Assembly (NCBI GenBank): GCA_029204225.1
Contig: CM055092.1
Coordinates: forward strand, 60,813,527-60,877,526
Length of the DNA stretch: 64,000 nt
Direction: 5' to 3'
Origin: Diphasiastrum complanatum
Taxonomy: Eukaryota > Streptophyta > Lycopodiopsida > Lycopodiales > Lycopodiaceae
The notes under the pieces: model-generated
Seen by the model: only the letters and a program-made list of their open reading frames with translations
What the model was told of the DNA's origin: nothing
Databases searched by the model: none
Translations under genes and position numbers: made by a program
Part shown: one piece after another, positions 10,501 to 24,222 of the stretch
Layout of the letters: each line of letters begins with the position of its first letter
Numbering within the stretch: the stretch's first letter is position 1

Positions 10501-13500
10501 CTTTAACCAATTTGGTGAAGGTTTCTTCAATTTCTCTAGTATCTTGATTTCCTGCTTTCAAAATTCACCATGCTAATTTGATGTTTAAGAATGGAATATT
10601 GTTTGGATCCTTTTCTCGTCGGATTTGGTGTTTTCTCAAAGTTTGGTAGAGTTTCTTTTCACTAGTTAGATAGTTTTCTTGATTTTTCAATTTCTAGAAT
10701 TGTTTCAGTCAATTTGAGATCAATTAATCTTCGTTTTTTGTATGATTTGTTTTAGATCATTAGCCCTTCCTCTTATCTTCTTGGAGTTATGGCCATTTTA
10801 GTGAAACCATACCAATGTTATTTAGTTATGATTTTATTGTCTGTTTTCCTCTATTTTTGGCTGTACTTTTAGTCGAATATACTACATCTGAGTCTGTGGA
10901 TCAGTAGAGTTATGCTTAGATACAATTTGAATCAATTTTCTCATTTTGGTTAAATTTTGAGGAAGTTATGGAGTTTCTTGTGGACAATAGTGTGAAGAGG
11001 GATATTTTGAAACCAGATTTTTGATTGTCTTTGACTTCAAGACTTTTACATTTGTGACTCTAAATGTTAAGAACAAACCTAAAAGAATTATAAAAGAACT
11101 AACCCTGCTTTCACCAGCCCTAACCCTACCCTTGTAGGGCTAGTTAACTTTATGTAGGAAAGCAAGAGTCAAGTCACCAAGATCTAGTTATCAATCAATC
11201 TCCACAGAAAACAAGAGAGAAGAGGCTGGGCGCCCAACTCTAAGAGAGAGAGAGAGAGAGAAAACAACAACAAGAGCAATGCTTAGCCAAACTGTAAAAA
11301 TGGAATACACAATGAGCATCTAAGTACTCTACCTGGATGTGACCAAATGCCACCAAACCCTAAGGTTAACCACTTACTAAATGTAGGGCACCCCCAAAAG
11401 TCAAGATAGGGCCCCTAAACAAAATTAGACCCCTAAGGACCCACGAGTCAGTACATGACCAAAATTGGGTCCAACTGAACTTAAGACAAACTTAAGATGG
11501 CCTAAATAACTAAATACCCATGGTTACACAAATCTCGACCTTTTTGGTCAAAGTAACCTATGGATTAACTTTAGCATAGTCATTTATTTCTAACACCCTC
11601 CTTAAATGACAATGCAAAAACTGAAATCTTCACTATGTAACAAAACCAACACGTGGTATCAAATTTAAGCTTTGCATAAAGCTTCAAATCTGACTCTAGG
11701 CAACGCCTTAGTGAAGAGGTCCGCAATATTATCCTCCGTAGGACAATATTCAAGTAAAATGTCGCCATCATGAAGTCTCTCCCGAACAAAGTGATAATGG
11801 ATCTCGATGTGCTTCGTCCTCGCATGAAAAACAGGATTCCGTGCAATGGCAATAGCACTTTGACTATCACTCAAGATAAGAGTGGCTGAGGGCTCGCCAA
11901 ACTTCATGTCGACAAGTAGTCTTCTCAGCCATAAACACTCTGTTGTGGCTGAAAGTATCGCTCTATATTCTGCCTCACTAGAAGAAGTAGCAACAGTGGG
12001 CTGCTTTTTACTTGACCACGAAATTGCAGAATTTCCATAGAAAAAGCAATGTCCACTTGTAGAGCGTCTAGTGTCTTGATCTCCACCCCAATCCGAGTCA
12101 TTAAAACCAACCAAACATGCAGGAAAAACCAGTCCATGAGTTCTTGTTCCTTGAAGATATCGAAAGATCCTCTTCAACGCTTTCCAAGGAAATATCATCA
12201 GGGCATGCATGAATTGACTCATGAGTGAGACACTATAAGAAATGTCCGGTCTTGAATTACATAGGTAAATGAGATAGCTATATGAAGTAGTGTCAAATGA
12301 TTCACCATCACCTTGACTACTTAATTTCAGACCTGTGTCCATAGATGTAGCAACCGGCTTGCAATCTTCCATCTTGAACCGCTTCAAAATCTGCCCAATG
12401 TAGCGTTTTTGAGAGATGAAAATTCCAGCTCCTTGTACAAATTCAAGACCAAGATAAAAGTGCAATAGGCCTAAATCTGAGCATGTATCTTTTGATACCA
12501 CATCCTCGGAGCTTGCTTCAGTGCATAAAGTGCCTTCTTGAGAAGACAAACTTTATCTTCTTTATGTCAAGTTGCCGTAAACGCCAACCAAAGTGGGCAG
12601 CCAAAGAGGTCACTACCTTCACGGTAGTCATCCGAGCAGTAGGAGAAAAAGTCTCCTCATAATCAATCCCCTTTTGCTGAGCATAACCTTTGGCAATGAG
12701 CCTTGCCTTGTACCTTTCAATGGTACCATCTGCCTTATACTTGATTTTGTATACCCATTTAGAACCAATTGCCTTCTTCCCATGAGGAAGATCAACAAGA
12801 ACCCAAATCTGGTTCTTCATAAGTGAGTCATACTCATCTTGCATCGCATCCTCCCAACATTTTACTCCCTTGGCCTGCTCATAGAAAACAGGTTCTTCTG
12901 CAACATCTCCATGAGATGTAAGAGCAAAATCTGAAAAATCAGCATAGTCCGCTGATTTTGTAGAGGCACGTGTCTTTCCATCATAAAATGAACTTACTTT
13001 GCTGTCCCGCAAAGTCGACAACAGCCACCGTGGGACTGTTTTGGGCTGTCCAACAGCCATGTCTCTTCTTACAATTTGCTATCCAAGATCCTCCGACACC
13101 GCACTTGGCTGTCCAAGATCTTCCAAAACTGGTCCTTGCTGTCCAACAGTTCCTGCAGGCTGATTATGAGCAACAATGGGCAGTTCTTGATGAACATTAG
13201 GCTCTAAACTTGACGAGGTGTTGGGCAAGTCGAAATTGGTTGATTGCTGCCCCTTATTTCCAGCAATAGAAGATGGTACCAAATCTGGAAAAAGTTCAAC
13301 ATTCACACTATGTGGGCTGTCCTCTCCCCCTTCAAGATATGAGTTGGGGCCACATCCAATGAATTCTTTTCATCAAAATGCACATCACGACTAACAATAA
13401 TCTTGTTAGTGCTTAAATTGAACAGCCTATAGCCTTTGCTTTCACTACTATAGCCAACAAAAATGAATTTAACTCCTTTATCCTCAAGCTTTGTACAAAG

Positions 13501-16500
13501 TTTATTTGGAACAAAAGCATAAGCCGTACAACCAAAAATGCGAAAGTGAGAGATTGTAGGCTTCTTTTCATACCAAACTTCATAAGGAGTTAATACTTTC
13601 AATGCTTTAGTAGGACAACGATTGCTTATGTATGCTGCCCTTATAACCGCTTCAGCCCAAAACTTGTGAGGCAGCCCCTTTGCTTTGAGCATGCCACGGG
13701 CCATCTCCATAAGTGTGCGATTCTTTCGCTCGGCAACACGATTTTGTTGAGGCGTATAGGGAGTTGTCATTTGATGTAGAATTCCCTTTTCTCGAAGAAA
13801 TGCACTGAACGTATTCTTAATGTATTCCCCTCCTCGATCGGTGCGTAGGGTCTTCAAAGAATGCCCAAACTGATTTTCCACCATTGCTAGAAAATCTTTA
13901 AAACTTTGAAAAACTTCCGATTTAGCCTTCATAGGATAGATCCATGTAAAATGGGAAAAGTCATCAATAAAAGTCACAAAATAGATGCACTTTCCAATGG
14001 ATTCGGTCCTCATTGGACCACAAACATCACTATGAACCAAATCAAATTTATCAAGAACCCTTATAGTTCCATCAATTGGAAAAGGTTTCCTTTGAAACTT
14101 TCCAAGTATGCACCCCTCGCATACATGCCCTTCCGGCTGCTCAATAGTAGGAATGTCTTCTACCATATTAAATGTCTTCAGCTTCTTCAAACTTGCAAAG
14201 TTGAGATGCCCAAACCTTGCGTGCCACAATTCAGCCAACTCCAATGATTGTGATGTAGAAGCAACAAGACATGTAGAGGGAATTCGTCGCTCATAGGTAT
14301 CCATAATGAATAAGCCAACATGCATTGTTCCCGAAACAATAATCAAGAGTGATTTTTTAGGATCCTTGACAAGACACTTATCTTCTTTGAACTCAACAAC
14401 GAGTCCTTGCTTCAACATAGTTGAAACCGAAAGAAGATTCTTCTTGATTCCCGAAACATAAAGCACATTCTTAATGTACTTTTCTTCACCATTAGGCAAA
14501 ATGATGGCTACAATTCCAATTCCATGAATAGAATAAGATGCATCATCCGCACATTTTACCTTACTTCCATTTTGCACTTTCACTAATTTAGTGAATGCTT
14601 CTTTACGAGAACCCAGCATTTCCCTCATACCGGATGGGATGCTCTACCACTGAGCTATCCGCCCTGTTTGATAGTTCTCTCTAGAGTGTGGATTGATATT
14701 CCAACACCCCCCCTCAAGCCACACTTGGTTGGGGTCCTAGCTGTCACCTGCCCCACAACTTGGTTCACCTAACCATGGCTTTGACACCATGAACTATTAG
14801 TTCTAACTTGGCTCTGATACCATGTTAGAAATCCATAAATCATAATATGGATGGACAGACTAGGATTCGAACCCAGGACCTCCCTCATACCGGATGGGAT
14901 GCTCTACCACTGAGCTATCCACCCTGTTTGATAGTTCTCTCTAGAGTGTGGATTGATATTCCAACACCCCCCCCTCAAGCCACACTTGGTTGGGGTCCTA
15001 GCTGTCACCTACAAAGTTTGGCCTCATTTGCTCCTCTTGAAGAAGCAGCCCAACAAGTTCATCAAAGGAGAGTTGTTGTCCCCTAAGAGAGATACTCAAA
15101 GATGAAACAAATGGAAGATAAGATGAAGGTAATGAGTTGAGAGTAATGAAAACAAATTGAGCATCCTCAATTATCTCATCAATATTGAGAAGCTCCTCAC
15201 GAAGATCCTTGATCTTCGTCAAGTGATTGGTCACTTGATCTCCTTCTTGCATCTTCAACAAAGAAAGCTGATTTCTAAGATACACCACTCTTGCTGGATT
15301 TTTGACTCTATACATAGTATAAAGTGTATCCCACGCACTTTTAGATGTCTTACAAGACCTTATATGAGGTAAGATAGATCTTTTCACAGCAAGAGCAACC
15401 ATAGAATGTGCTTGTGCATCCCTTCTATCCCACTTCTTTTGTTCTTCCGAAGATGTAGAAGATGATGTTGATGATGATGATCCACGAGGTGTAGGAGGTG
15501 CCAAAGACGGAGGCCTTTCCTTATCACCATTGACCAAATCCCACAGCCCTTTCGCTATGAGAAGATTCCTCATCATGTAACTCCACAAGGATTAGTTTGT
15601 GCCATCCAACCGATCTTCACTAAACAAAGAACCGATAGCTTCCGATTCTTTAGCCATTACCTCCAACAAAATTTCAGCTTGTAGTAGATAGGAAAGAGAG
15701 CCTTTCCACAACTAAATCTACTCAAAAATTTGCAGCAAACAAACAGCTGAAGGTAGGAGCACAAGATGTCTTTCAATCTGCAACCAAAGTGCCCAAAAGA
15801 TAATGGATAGATGGCTGTCTTTCTGCCACCTAGGACTCACATGTGCGAGTTCAAAACAACCAACTAAGCTGTAGGAGGGCACACTTTTTCTAGACCAATT
15901 CTGTCAAAAAACATGCAAACACATAACCAAGCTTAAAATTGATGATCCAAACAGTCTTAAATGGTTAAAAAGTGTTCCATGAAGCTTTCATACAGATCCT
16001 ATGAAGCAGTATGGGCTGAGAACCATGATTTCTTGGTTTTTAGAAGTCAAAATTGCTACAAACTTGATGGAATTAAAACATAAGCCTCAACCCATCAATT
16101 TATAGGTCTGATAGCTTGCTGGAAGGTAAAAATGAATACAAATCATGCTGGAAAAAATCCAGAATGATTGTCTTATGGATTTAGAGAAATCCATCCCCCA
16201 AAATTCACCAAAATTGGTCATGGGCTGTTGAAAGCGCCCTACTACTTGCTGAGAATCTGCAAATTTCCAGCCACAAGTTGACCTAACCCTGAATAGGGTT
16301 TGCTGAATTTTGGGCGCCCTCTTACACAAATGCAAACCTGAAAACAAAAATAGCAAGATAAGGAGACACCACAACCAAAAGTCAGTAGCAGATTTTTGGG
16401 CGCCCTCCTCCAAACAAAACTTGCTGAAAACTGGTTGCATAAAAATCAGATTTGAGATTCTGATTTTTGGGAGCCAAAAATTGCTCCTCTAAGATCTTTG

Positions 16501-17202
16501 ATGGCCGCCCTCCAACCTGAAAAGAGACAAAAAAGCTGATCCAAACTCCACTTGAAAAGATCAGCAAGATGTTGAAATTTCACAACAAAAAGCAGAGAAG
16601 CTCCTCTTTTGGTAGGGCGCCAACAAACAAGCTTGCTGCAGATCCGGTAGCTCTGATACCATGTAGGAAAGCAAGAGTCGAGTCACCAAGATCTAGTTAT
16701 CAATCAATCTCCATAGAAAACAAGAGAGAAGAGGCTGGGCGCCCAACTCTAAGAGAGAGAGAGAGAGAGAGAAAACAACAACAAGAGCAATGCTTAGCCA
16801 AACTGTAAAAATGGAATACACAATGAGCATCTTAGTACTCTACCTGGATGTGACCAAATGCCACCAAACCCTAAGGTTAACCACTTACTAAATGTAGGGC
16901 ACCCCCAAAAGTCAAGATAGGGCCCCTAAACAAAATTAGCCCCTAAGGACCCACGAGTCAGTACATGACCAATATTGGGTCTAACTGAACTTAAGACAAA
17001 CTTAAGATGGCCTAAATAACTAAATACCCATGGTTACACAAATCTCGACCTTTTGGGTCAAAGTAACCTATGGATTAACTTTAGCATAGTCATTTATTTC
17101 TAACACTTTCACAATCAAGGCTAAAAAAAAAGTGAAGAACACCAGGAAACTTTTTCAAAATTTACAAAATTTAAAAATAATAAGAACTAGAAGCTAACTC
17201 AA

Positions 17203-17247
<45 letters not shown>

Positions 17248-20200
17248 CCATGCCTCCTCACCGCCCCGCTCCCCCACCTCACCTATGGCTGATGTGTCTG
17301 CGTTGGTTGCCACATCAGCACATCAAGAAAATGGCAGCGTTGCCTACCTGCGCGGCAGAGCTGCCTGCCACGTAGGCATCCACCTCCTGTGTGCCGCCTA
17401 TTGCTCCTCTTACCCTGCTATTGCTGCTCCTGTCCTACCGCTTGCTGATCCTACAAGTTCTACCCCTATTCTTCCCACTCCGATCACCTATACATCTGCT
17501 GCCAGCTCTTCTTCCCTCCAAGAACCACAACCTACAATAGGTATCCCATATACACCCTCTAAATCAACTGAACTTTTTTCATGTTGGCAGATCGATCAAA
17601 TCAAGGCAGATTTCCAGATTTTGAGGCAAGAAATCTCACAATTGAAGGGAATGGTAACCCCTTTGATCAATGAGAAGAACATGTTGCAGTCAAAAGTTGC
17701 ATCACTTGAGCAAGCAATTGGGACCAAGCAGGCTGCAGTTTCGGAGTCCACTACCACTATGATACGGGAATTAGAAGCCAAGATCGAGAAGTAGAAAGAA
17801 GAGGCCCTTTCTTGGGCATCAGTTTTGAAGAAAGGCATCAAACCAAGTGCCCCATCTCCTCTGCCACCATTTCGGAAGAGAAATCTCGAGACCAAAAAGC
17901 CCACAACATTAGGGTTTGCGGGATCCTGGATACACAGGATGCCTTGGCTGAAGCCAAACGTTTCCTTGACACCACACTAGGGCACATGTTAGATGGACTA
18001 GATACCGCATGGAGGACCACCAGAGATGTAGCCACACTTATTATCCGTTTCACTTCCCTGGAGAGCCGCAGAGATGCTCTGCGGTGCAGAGCTAAGCTAC
18101 GTGGTACCACTATCTATATGGATGATGACCTCACATATATCCAGGTGGAGGAGAGGCGTAAGGCCTTTCAGGTAGCCCGTAAGTCTAGCAGACGAGTTAT
18201 CTATCGGGATGGCGGGTGCGCTTTTTTGATAGCGCTCCTAGCAGCTCTTAGTGTTAGGGATTTGGGGTACCTGGGTTCGGGAGTGCCACGGGGCCCCATC
18301 CACACCATCTCCAGATTAGAGTATGGAACTGTGATGGTATACACTCATCATCCACAACTAGAGACCTAATTGATTTCATCACTAGCAGAGATGTATTGCT
18401 TTTCATGGAGACTCCCTACTTTCCCAGGATACAGATGGGATTCCGTGTACAGACCTGAGACTAGATCAGCTAGTGGTCGTGGATCCGCAGCTGTTGCATG
18501 CCTTTATAGGGAGTCTCTTCACCCAAGCATCGAGTTCATCAGACATGACGAGCATGCCCGTTATATTTGGATTCGTATTGTTGAACAGGATATTGGTTTG
18601 GACCAGGACATCCTTATGGCGGCATGCTATTTCTGTCTAGTGTCTTCAACTTTTGTTGAGGGCATAGGTTCACCCTACCTTGATCTATCATTCGATATTG
18701 TCAAATTCTCAAAGCGAGGGCATATTTTTCTCACTGGGGATTTTAATGCCCGAACCTCCTCACGACACTCAGAGTTTTATGACATCACCGACCAGCTCCG
18801 CGTTCATGCCCTTGACAGTGATGAGATGGGAGTTACTAGGATTTCGGAGGACAACTTGGGACCTATTACCCCCTATGGTGAGCATTTATTGCAGTTTAGA
18901 GAGGCCCATGGGTTAGCTATTTATAATAGCCTAACTTACTGGCCAGATTCAGGCAGATATACTTGTCATCCTCACAGTGGCGGACAAAGTGTCGTAGATC
19001 ACCTTAGGGGTCACAATCCTCCATACCTCTCATCTTTGATTTTCATATCTCTCCCACCACCCTCTCTGATCATTCTTTTCTCTCCTTCGCTATTGGTCAC
19101 CTCCCACCTCCCCAGTCATCCTCCCATCTCGTGCTTACCCGTGCACCTAGATATACATTCAGCTCTATATATATGCCAGTTTACCAGGAGTCTTTGGCCT
19201 CCTTACTCCAGTCCTTTCCCCATGACAATACAGTCGAGACACAAGCTTCTTTCCTTATCACCTCTCTTCATACCGCCGCTTCTCTAGCCTTTCCATCTAA
19301 GCCCCATAAAGGGAAACACACATCCCTCATCGCTCCGTCCTCTACATCCCCCGTGGTATGATACCGAATGTTGTTCTCTTCATCACCTTGTCACCCATGC
19401 ACGTACTCATCCTCCCCACCTTCTCCGCTCCGCCCAACGCTCTTACCATCGCACACTCCGCTGTAAACGCGTGCTTATTATGACTCTGAAGGAAAGCGTC
19501 TACCGTTGACCATATCTTTACACTTCGAGCTTTATTTGAGGAAGCTAAGTACAGGAAAGAGAAGGTTTACTGTTGTTTTGTGGACTACAGGAAAGCCTTT
19601 GATTCTGTACCACGCTCCCTACTCATTAAGAGACTTCGGGACCTTGGCTTCTCCACTGATATTATCCTGGTAGTGATGGCTCTCTATGAGAGAGTTTTGG
19701 ATGTTTTAGACATGGTAGTGGCATTTCTGTGCACATTTGGAGCACCATTGGGGTGAAGCAGGGTTTTACTCTTTCACCAATTCTTTTTGGATTGTACATT
19801 GATGAGCTAGAGAGAGTCATCTCACAGTGTGGCGGAGTTGGTTGCAGACTTGGTGATATTCTGATTGTCATCCTCCTTTATGCGGATGATGTGGTACTAG
19901 TATCTCCAACCAGAGAGGGGTTACAGTGGCAGTTGGATTGTTCACAGGACTTTTGTACCAGATGGGGATTGGGGGTGAACATTGCGAAGACCAAGGTTAT
20001 GGTCTTCAACACTTCTTGAGCTTTCATGCTGCGTCAGGAGCTCACTCTTGATGGATACTACCACTCGACTTGAGAATGGGCATTCCTCCCTTGTTCAACT
20101 AGAGCGGTTTTACTTCAGGAAGTCCATTCGAGATGCTCGCAGTAAGTGTAGACTTTTTGATACCATTGTCACCCCCACAACCTTGTATGCAGCAACGACA

Positions 20201-23200
20201 TGGTGTACTGATCTTCCCTCATCACACTGGTCCAACATCTCACGATTACAGACCACCATGTTAGCTCGTATGATTCGGCGAAGCCCTCTGTTCCACACGA
20301 GATCCTATTTGCGAAGTTTGTTGTTCCATGTATCATCACATCAGCTAGCTATTGAGACTGGGAGGTTCCATGGTATTCCGAGAGTGGAGTGGATTTGCTA
20401 GTTATGTTCCTTGGATGAGGTGGAGTCGGAGGAGCACTTTATCTTTAGGTGTTGTGCCCTGTATACTATGAGATCAGAGGGAGATACCATTGCCTGTTTC
20501 ATGACACGCCTGCCACAGTACGATCGCTCATAGCCTACGAGGACTCCCGATGCATTGCACTCATGATACGAGAGATGTTCCTACTGCAACAGGACCTATG
20601 TTAGACAGCCCAACAGAGTCATGTTTCTCAGACTCAGATTACCTCCTTCTGTAGGAGAAGACAACGGGATCTAGCATTTGATGATGATGATGATGATGAC
20701 CTACCTACTCATAGGGATCAGAGACAGCATCCCACTCATACTCATGTTGCAGCACGAGCTACTCGACCTATCACAAGGAGACCTCATCCCCCTAGACGGC
20801 GTCAGCGACCACCAGCGGCCCTTCATTCTGCAGCTCATATTATATCTTTCTATGGCATCAACAGGACATGACTGGATGATAGTGTCATTCCTCATTCATG
20901 ACATTTAGCCATACCTATTTGGAGGTCTTGGCTGGAAGCCATGCATAAACATTAAGGGGTTGTACCTAGTGGCAAAAGCTTATGACTGTTGTAAGCACAC
21001 TTAATCAATAGAAGGATCATCAGATTCATGATGATGAGAGCAACCAACACGTAAGGAGGTTTCTAACTTCTAGAACACATAAGACCAAAAGTGTTATGAA
21101 ATGACCATCTCTTTTGTTCACCACATTTGATGGCAATCTAAAGACTTCACACAACCTAAAAACAAATGATCAATCTAAAGCTTTAGTTGTCATCTTCACT
21201 GGGATAAAGGTAGCTAGTTTAGTGAGGCGATCCATATTGCATCATTCTCTTTTTGCATCCAAGGAAGACAAACTACAAAGTCCATTGAGATAGTTTTCAT
21301 CTCTTATTGGGAATTATATCGATGCAATAGACCATGTGTCATAGGTGTTCAAGTTTATTGAGTACAAGAACTCTTTATAGTTGAGTACGTATGACTCCAT
21401 GAAGGTTTTCATGTTTGGCCAACGAAAGTACCTCTATACCAAATTGAAGGTCTTGTGTATGCTTGGGTGCTTGACACCCTGAATCATGACACATGTAGGA
21501 TCTAACCACCTATTGTATCATTTTTTGGCTCACACCCCTTACTATCCTTAAATTGTAATCCAAAATGGATGTGATACATATCTATTATACTTACTTCCCT
21601 TTCAAAAGATAAGCTTCTTGAAGCAGTTGACCTTGTAGTAGGGTTTAGGGTTTAGTTCAAACCCTAAACCCTAAACCAGATTGAAGTGCCAAATGGATCT
21701 TTTGCAAGGATTAGCAGTGCTAACTTTAATATCTCGGTCACATTATTTCGGACTGTGAATTGGAAATTGAACCTAAAAAGGTTTGTAAGGTTCGTGAGTG
21801 GCCCATTTTCTAGACTAAACGTGAGGTCAAGTCTTTTCTCGGCTTCACTGGGTTTTTCCACATATTCATCTTGCATTATGCGATAATTGTATTACCCCAA
21901 AGGGGCGAAGAAAACTAGCTGACATAGTAAGTATAGTCCTCCGGTTACTTGGACTGAAGAGTTCAATCAAAGTTTTGGAACTTTGAAACACTGTGTCTCT
22001 ACAACTTCTAACAAGCCGTAGGATCCAAGTTTGTGGTAGGGGTAATTGTAATAGATCCTAACACCACAGTAGGGCAAACACTAACTGATCCACCCAACCT
22101 TGCCTACTCCCTGATATAGAGTAAGCCCCTCCTAGCCCAGTGTGCGATGATCAACAATGGAATACACCTATTGTGACAAGAGGAAGGAAGTGGAGACGAA
22201 CTATAAACATCACGAAAATCATGACATGACAGAGAAGCAAATGGTAAATTATCAAACCATGAGGGGATGGTAGCAACAAGACTGTCTAACAAAGTTGGTA
22301 GACGGGACAAAGTGTCAGCAACAATATTTGACCGACCAGGGCGATAAAGAATTGCAAAATGAAAAAACTGCTGCAGAGTTCGCTGAGATTTAGCAAAAGC
22401 GTCTCTGCGTTCGTTGTAAGAGTCCTGATCACTTTGCCTGTGATTGTCGTCAGCCTCCTCCTGCTGTTTTCTATCATGAGGGCGTTGATGTCGATGAGTC
22501 TGATATTTATATCCAGATCCTTGATGAGCTTGACCATGCTTCTGAGACTCCTACTGAGACACTTCCCGCTACCTGCCATGCTCAGCTTGCTTATGCTACT
22601 TGGGCTGGGCGTCCTGTGGTCCTCGCTCTATTCGGTTACGTGTGCGCATTACCGGGCGAGAGTATATTGCTTTGGTCGACACGAGCAATACTCTTTTCTT
22701 TATCAACAATTATATTTCCAGTCGGATTCGTGCTTCACCTATTTCAGCTCCATAGACTGTTAGTATTGAGGTTGCCAGTTCTCATTCTTTTACTAGTTCT
22801 CAGATGTTTTAAGGTTTGGACTACTGTATTGGGTCGTATGTTTTTCGGCTTAGCCACTCATCTTCGTCGTCCTGTACGACATTTTGCCATTGTGGTCGCT
22901 CCCCTTCATGCGCTCTTGAAGAAATCCCGTTCCTTTTTATGGACTCCTGATTGTCAAACAACCTCTGATACCCTTTGTCGCACTGTTATTGATGGTGCTG
23001 TTATGTGTTTACCTCAGTTCATTGTTGAGACTGATGCTAGTTCTGTTGGTTTAGGCGCCTTACTTTGTCAGTCCCAATGTGTTATTGCTTATGAGGTGTG
23101 CCGTCTTCACTCTTATGAGCAACGATACTATATATATGAGAAAGAGCTCCTAGCTGTGAGAAAGAGCTCCCAGCTATCATCATCATCTATGCTCGTAAGA

Positions 23201-24173
23201 AGCGGCGTCATTATCTTTATCGTGTTTCTTTTGACATAGTTACTGATCATCAGTCTCTCCGATATCTTTTTACACAGCGTGACCTTAGTGAGTCGTTCTG
23301 CAAGGAGTCAATCTGTGACTGTAGAGAGGCAAAGCCAGTCATGACAACATCTAAACATGAAGAAATCCCGGAAATAGTACTCTCAATAACTAGCTAAATG
23401 TGATCCTATAATGCTTCCTGAGGAGGCTCAATAGTAGATGGAGAGGTGGTAGCCATCAACTAAGTAGTGATAAGGTAAAAAGTAGTCTATCTGAAAAATT
23501 AGAAACTCAACAAGGAGAAAGGAGAAAGGAGACGCAATGTATGAGCAAATGGACATTTTGAAGGAGAGGACATAAGTCGTCACAATAGATAAGCCAAAAG
23601 AACACACAAAGGACTCACTCAAGACATGAATATGAGAGGAAAAAGAAAGCTGGAAAATATGGCATAAAACATAGACAGAAGTAACGTCGTAAATAGCAAT
23701 AAAACAATGCTGGAAAAGTACCTCTGAATGTCTGAGTAGCTGAAGTAAAGTGTCCACACGCCAATTAAGAAAAACCTGCAGAAACACCGAAAAATATGTC
23801 CAGAAATAGGCGCTAACAGAAGATGTAGCTGGGCGTTGGATATGGCTGGAAATAGGTGCTGAAAATGGGCAATGGGCTGGCTGAAAATGGGCGTTGGTCC
23901 TCCTCCAAACGACGACGAAAACCTGTTGGAAATGGGCGCTTGTCGTCCTCAAAATGACAACAAAAACCTGCAGAAAAGTAGCTCTGTAGGTTGAGAATGT
24001 AAGCTGCAGATGGGCGGCCTCCTGGAGAAAATCATATATGAAAATGTGCGCCAACCTTCTACCAATGAACGTGCTCTAATACCAAGTTATGAACTGATTC
24101 ACGATAGATCAATGGCTAAGCTAGAAAAACAGCGCATAAGTAACTAGTCTAAAAATCAGGAAAGAAAATGCTT

Positions 24174-24222
<49 letters not shown>

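Larger units (their letters stand above)
11153..17105 (-). mobile_element. Copia LTR retrotransposon, 5.95 kb, minus strand, defective
   Basis: Two LTRs (11153-11595 and 16662-17105) begin TG and end CA. They differ by about six substitutions and two small indels, so the insertion is young. The flanks CTTTA and CTTTC are probably a 5-bp TSD with one change. The primer site TGGTATCAGAGC sits directly against the upstream LTR (reverse complement of 16650-16661). A purine tract AAGGAGGG abuts the other LTR. Gene order on the minus strand is gag, integrase, RT, RNase H, as in Ty1/copia. It lies in intron 4 of the PUF gene in antisense orientation. The protease core and the catalytic part of RT are missing, so it cannot be autonomous. 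Confidence 0.93.
17200..20960 (+). mobile_element. LINE (non-LTR retrotransposon) copy 1, degraded
   Basis: It starts at a (TC)n tract (17202-17244) and codes in order for an ORF1 with coiled coil and RNA-binding fold, an apurinic-type endonuclease, a reverse transcriptase and a C-terminal Cys/His knuckle followed by an Asp-run and Arg-rich tail. Several frameshifts and a loss in the N-terminal RT show that it is dead. Related copies sit at 31.1-32.4 kb and 32.5-34.1 kb on the other strand. The 3' end is set only approximately, and I found no TSD. The gene order fits an L1-like plant LINE with endonuclease. Confidence 0.8.

Noticed and set aside
14621-14680. A second tRNA gene (GCGGATAGCTCAGTGGTAGA on the minus strand)
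   Set aside because: It has acceptor-5', D-arm and anticodon parts only; the T arm and B-box are missing because the LTR copy is truncated.
22104-22763. Membrane-protein-like frames rich in Leu, Ile and Ser
   Set aside because: They are off-frame readings of the Gypsy gag-protease relic; the in-frame reading shows a CCHC knuckle and a protease-like motif.
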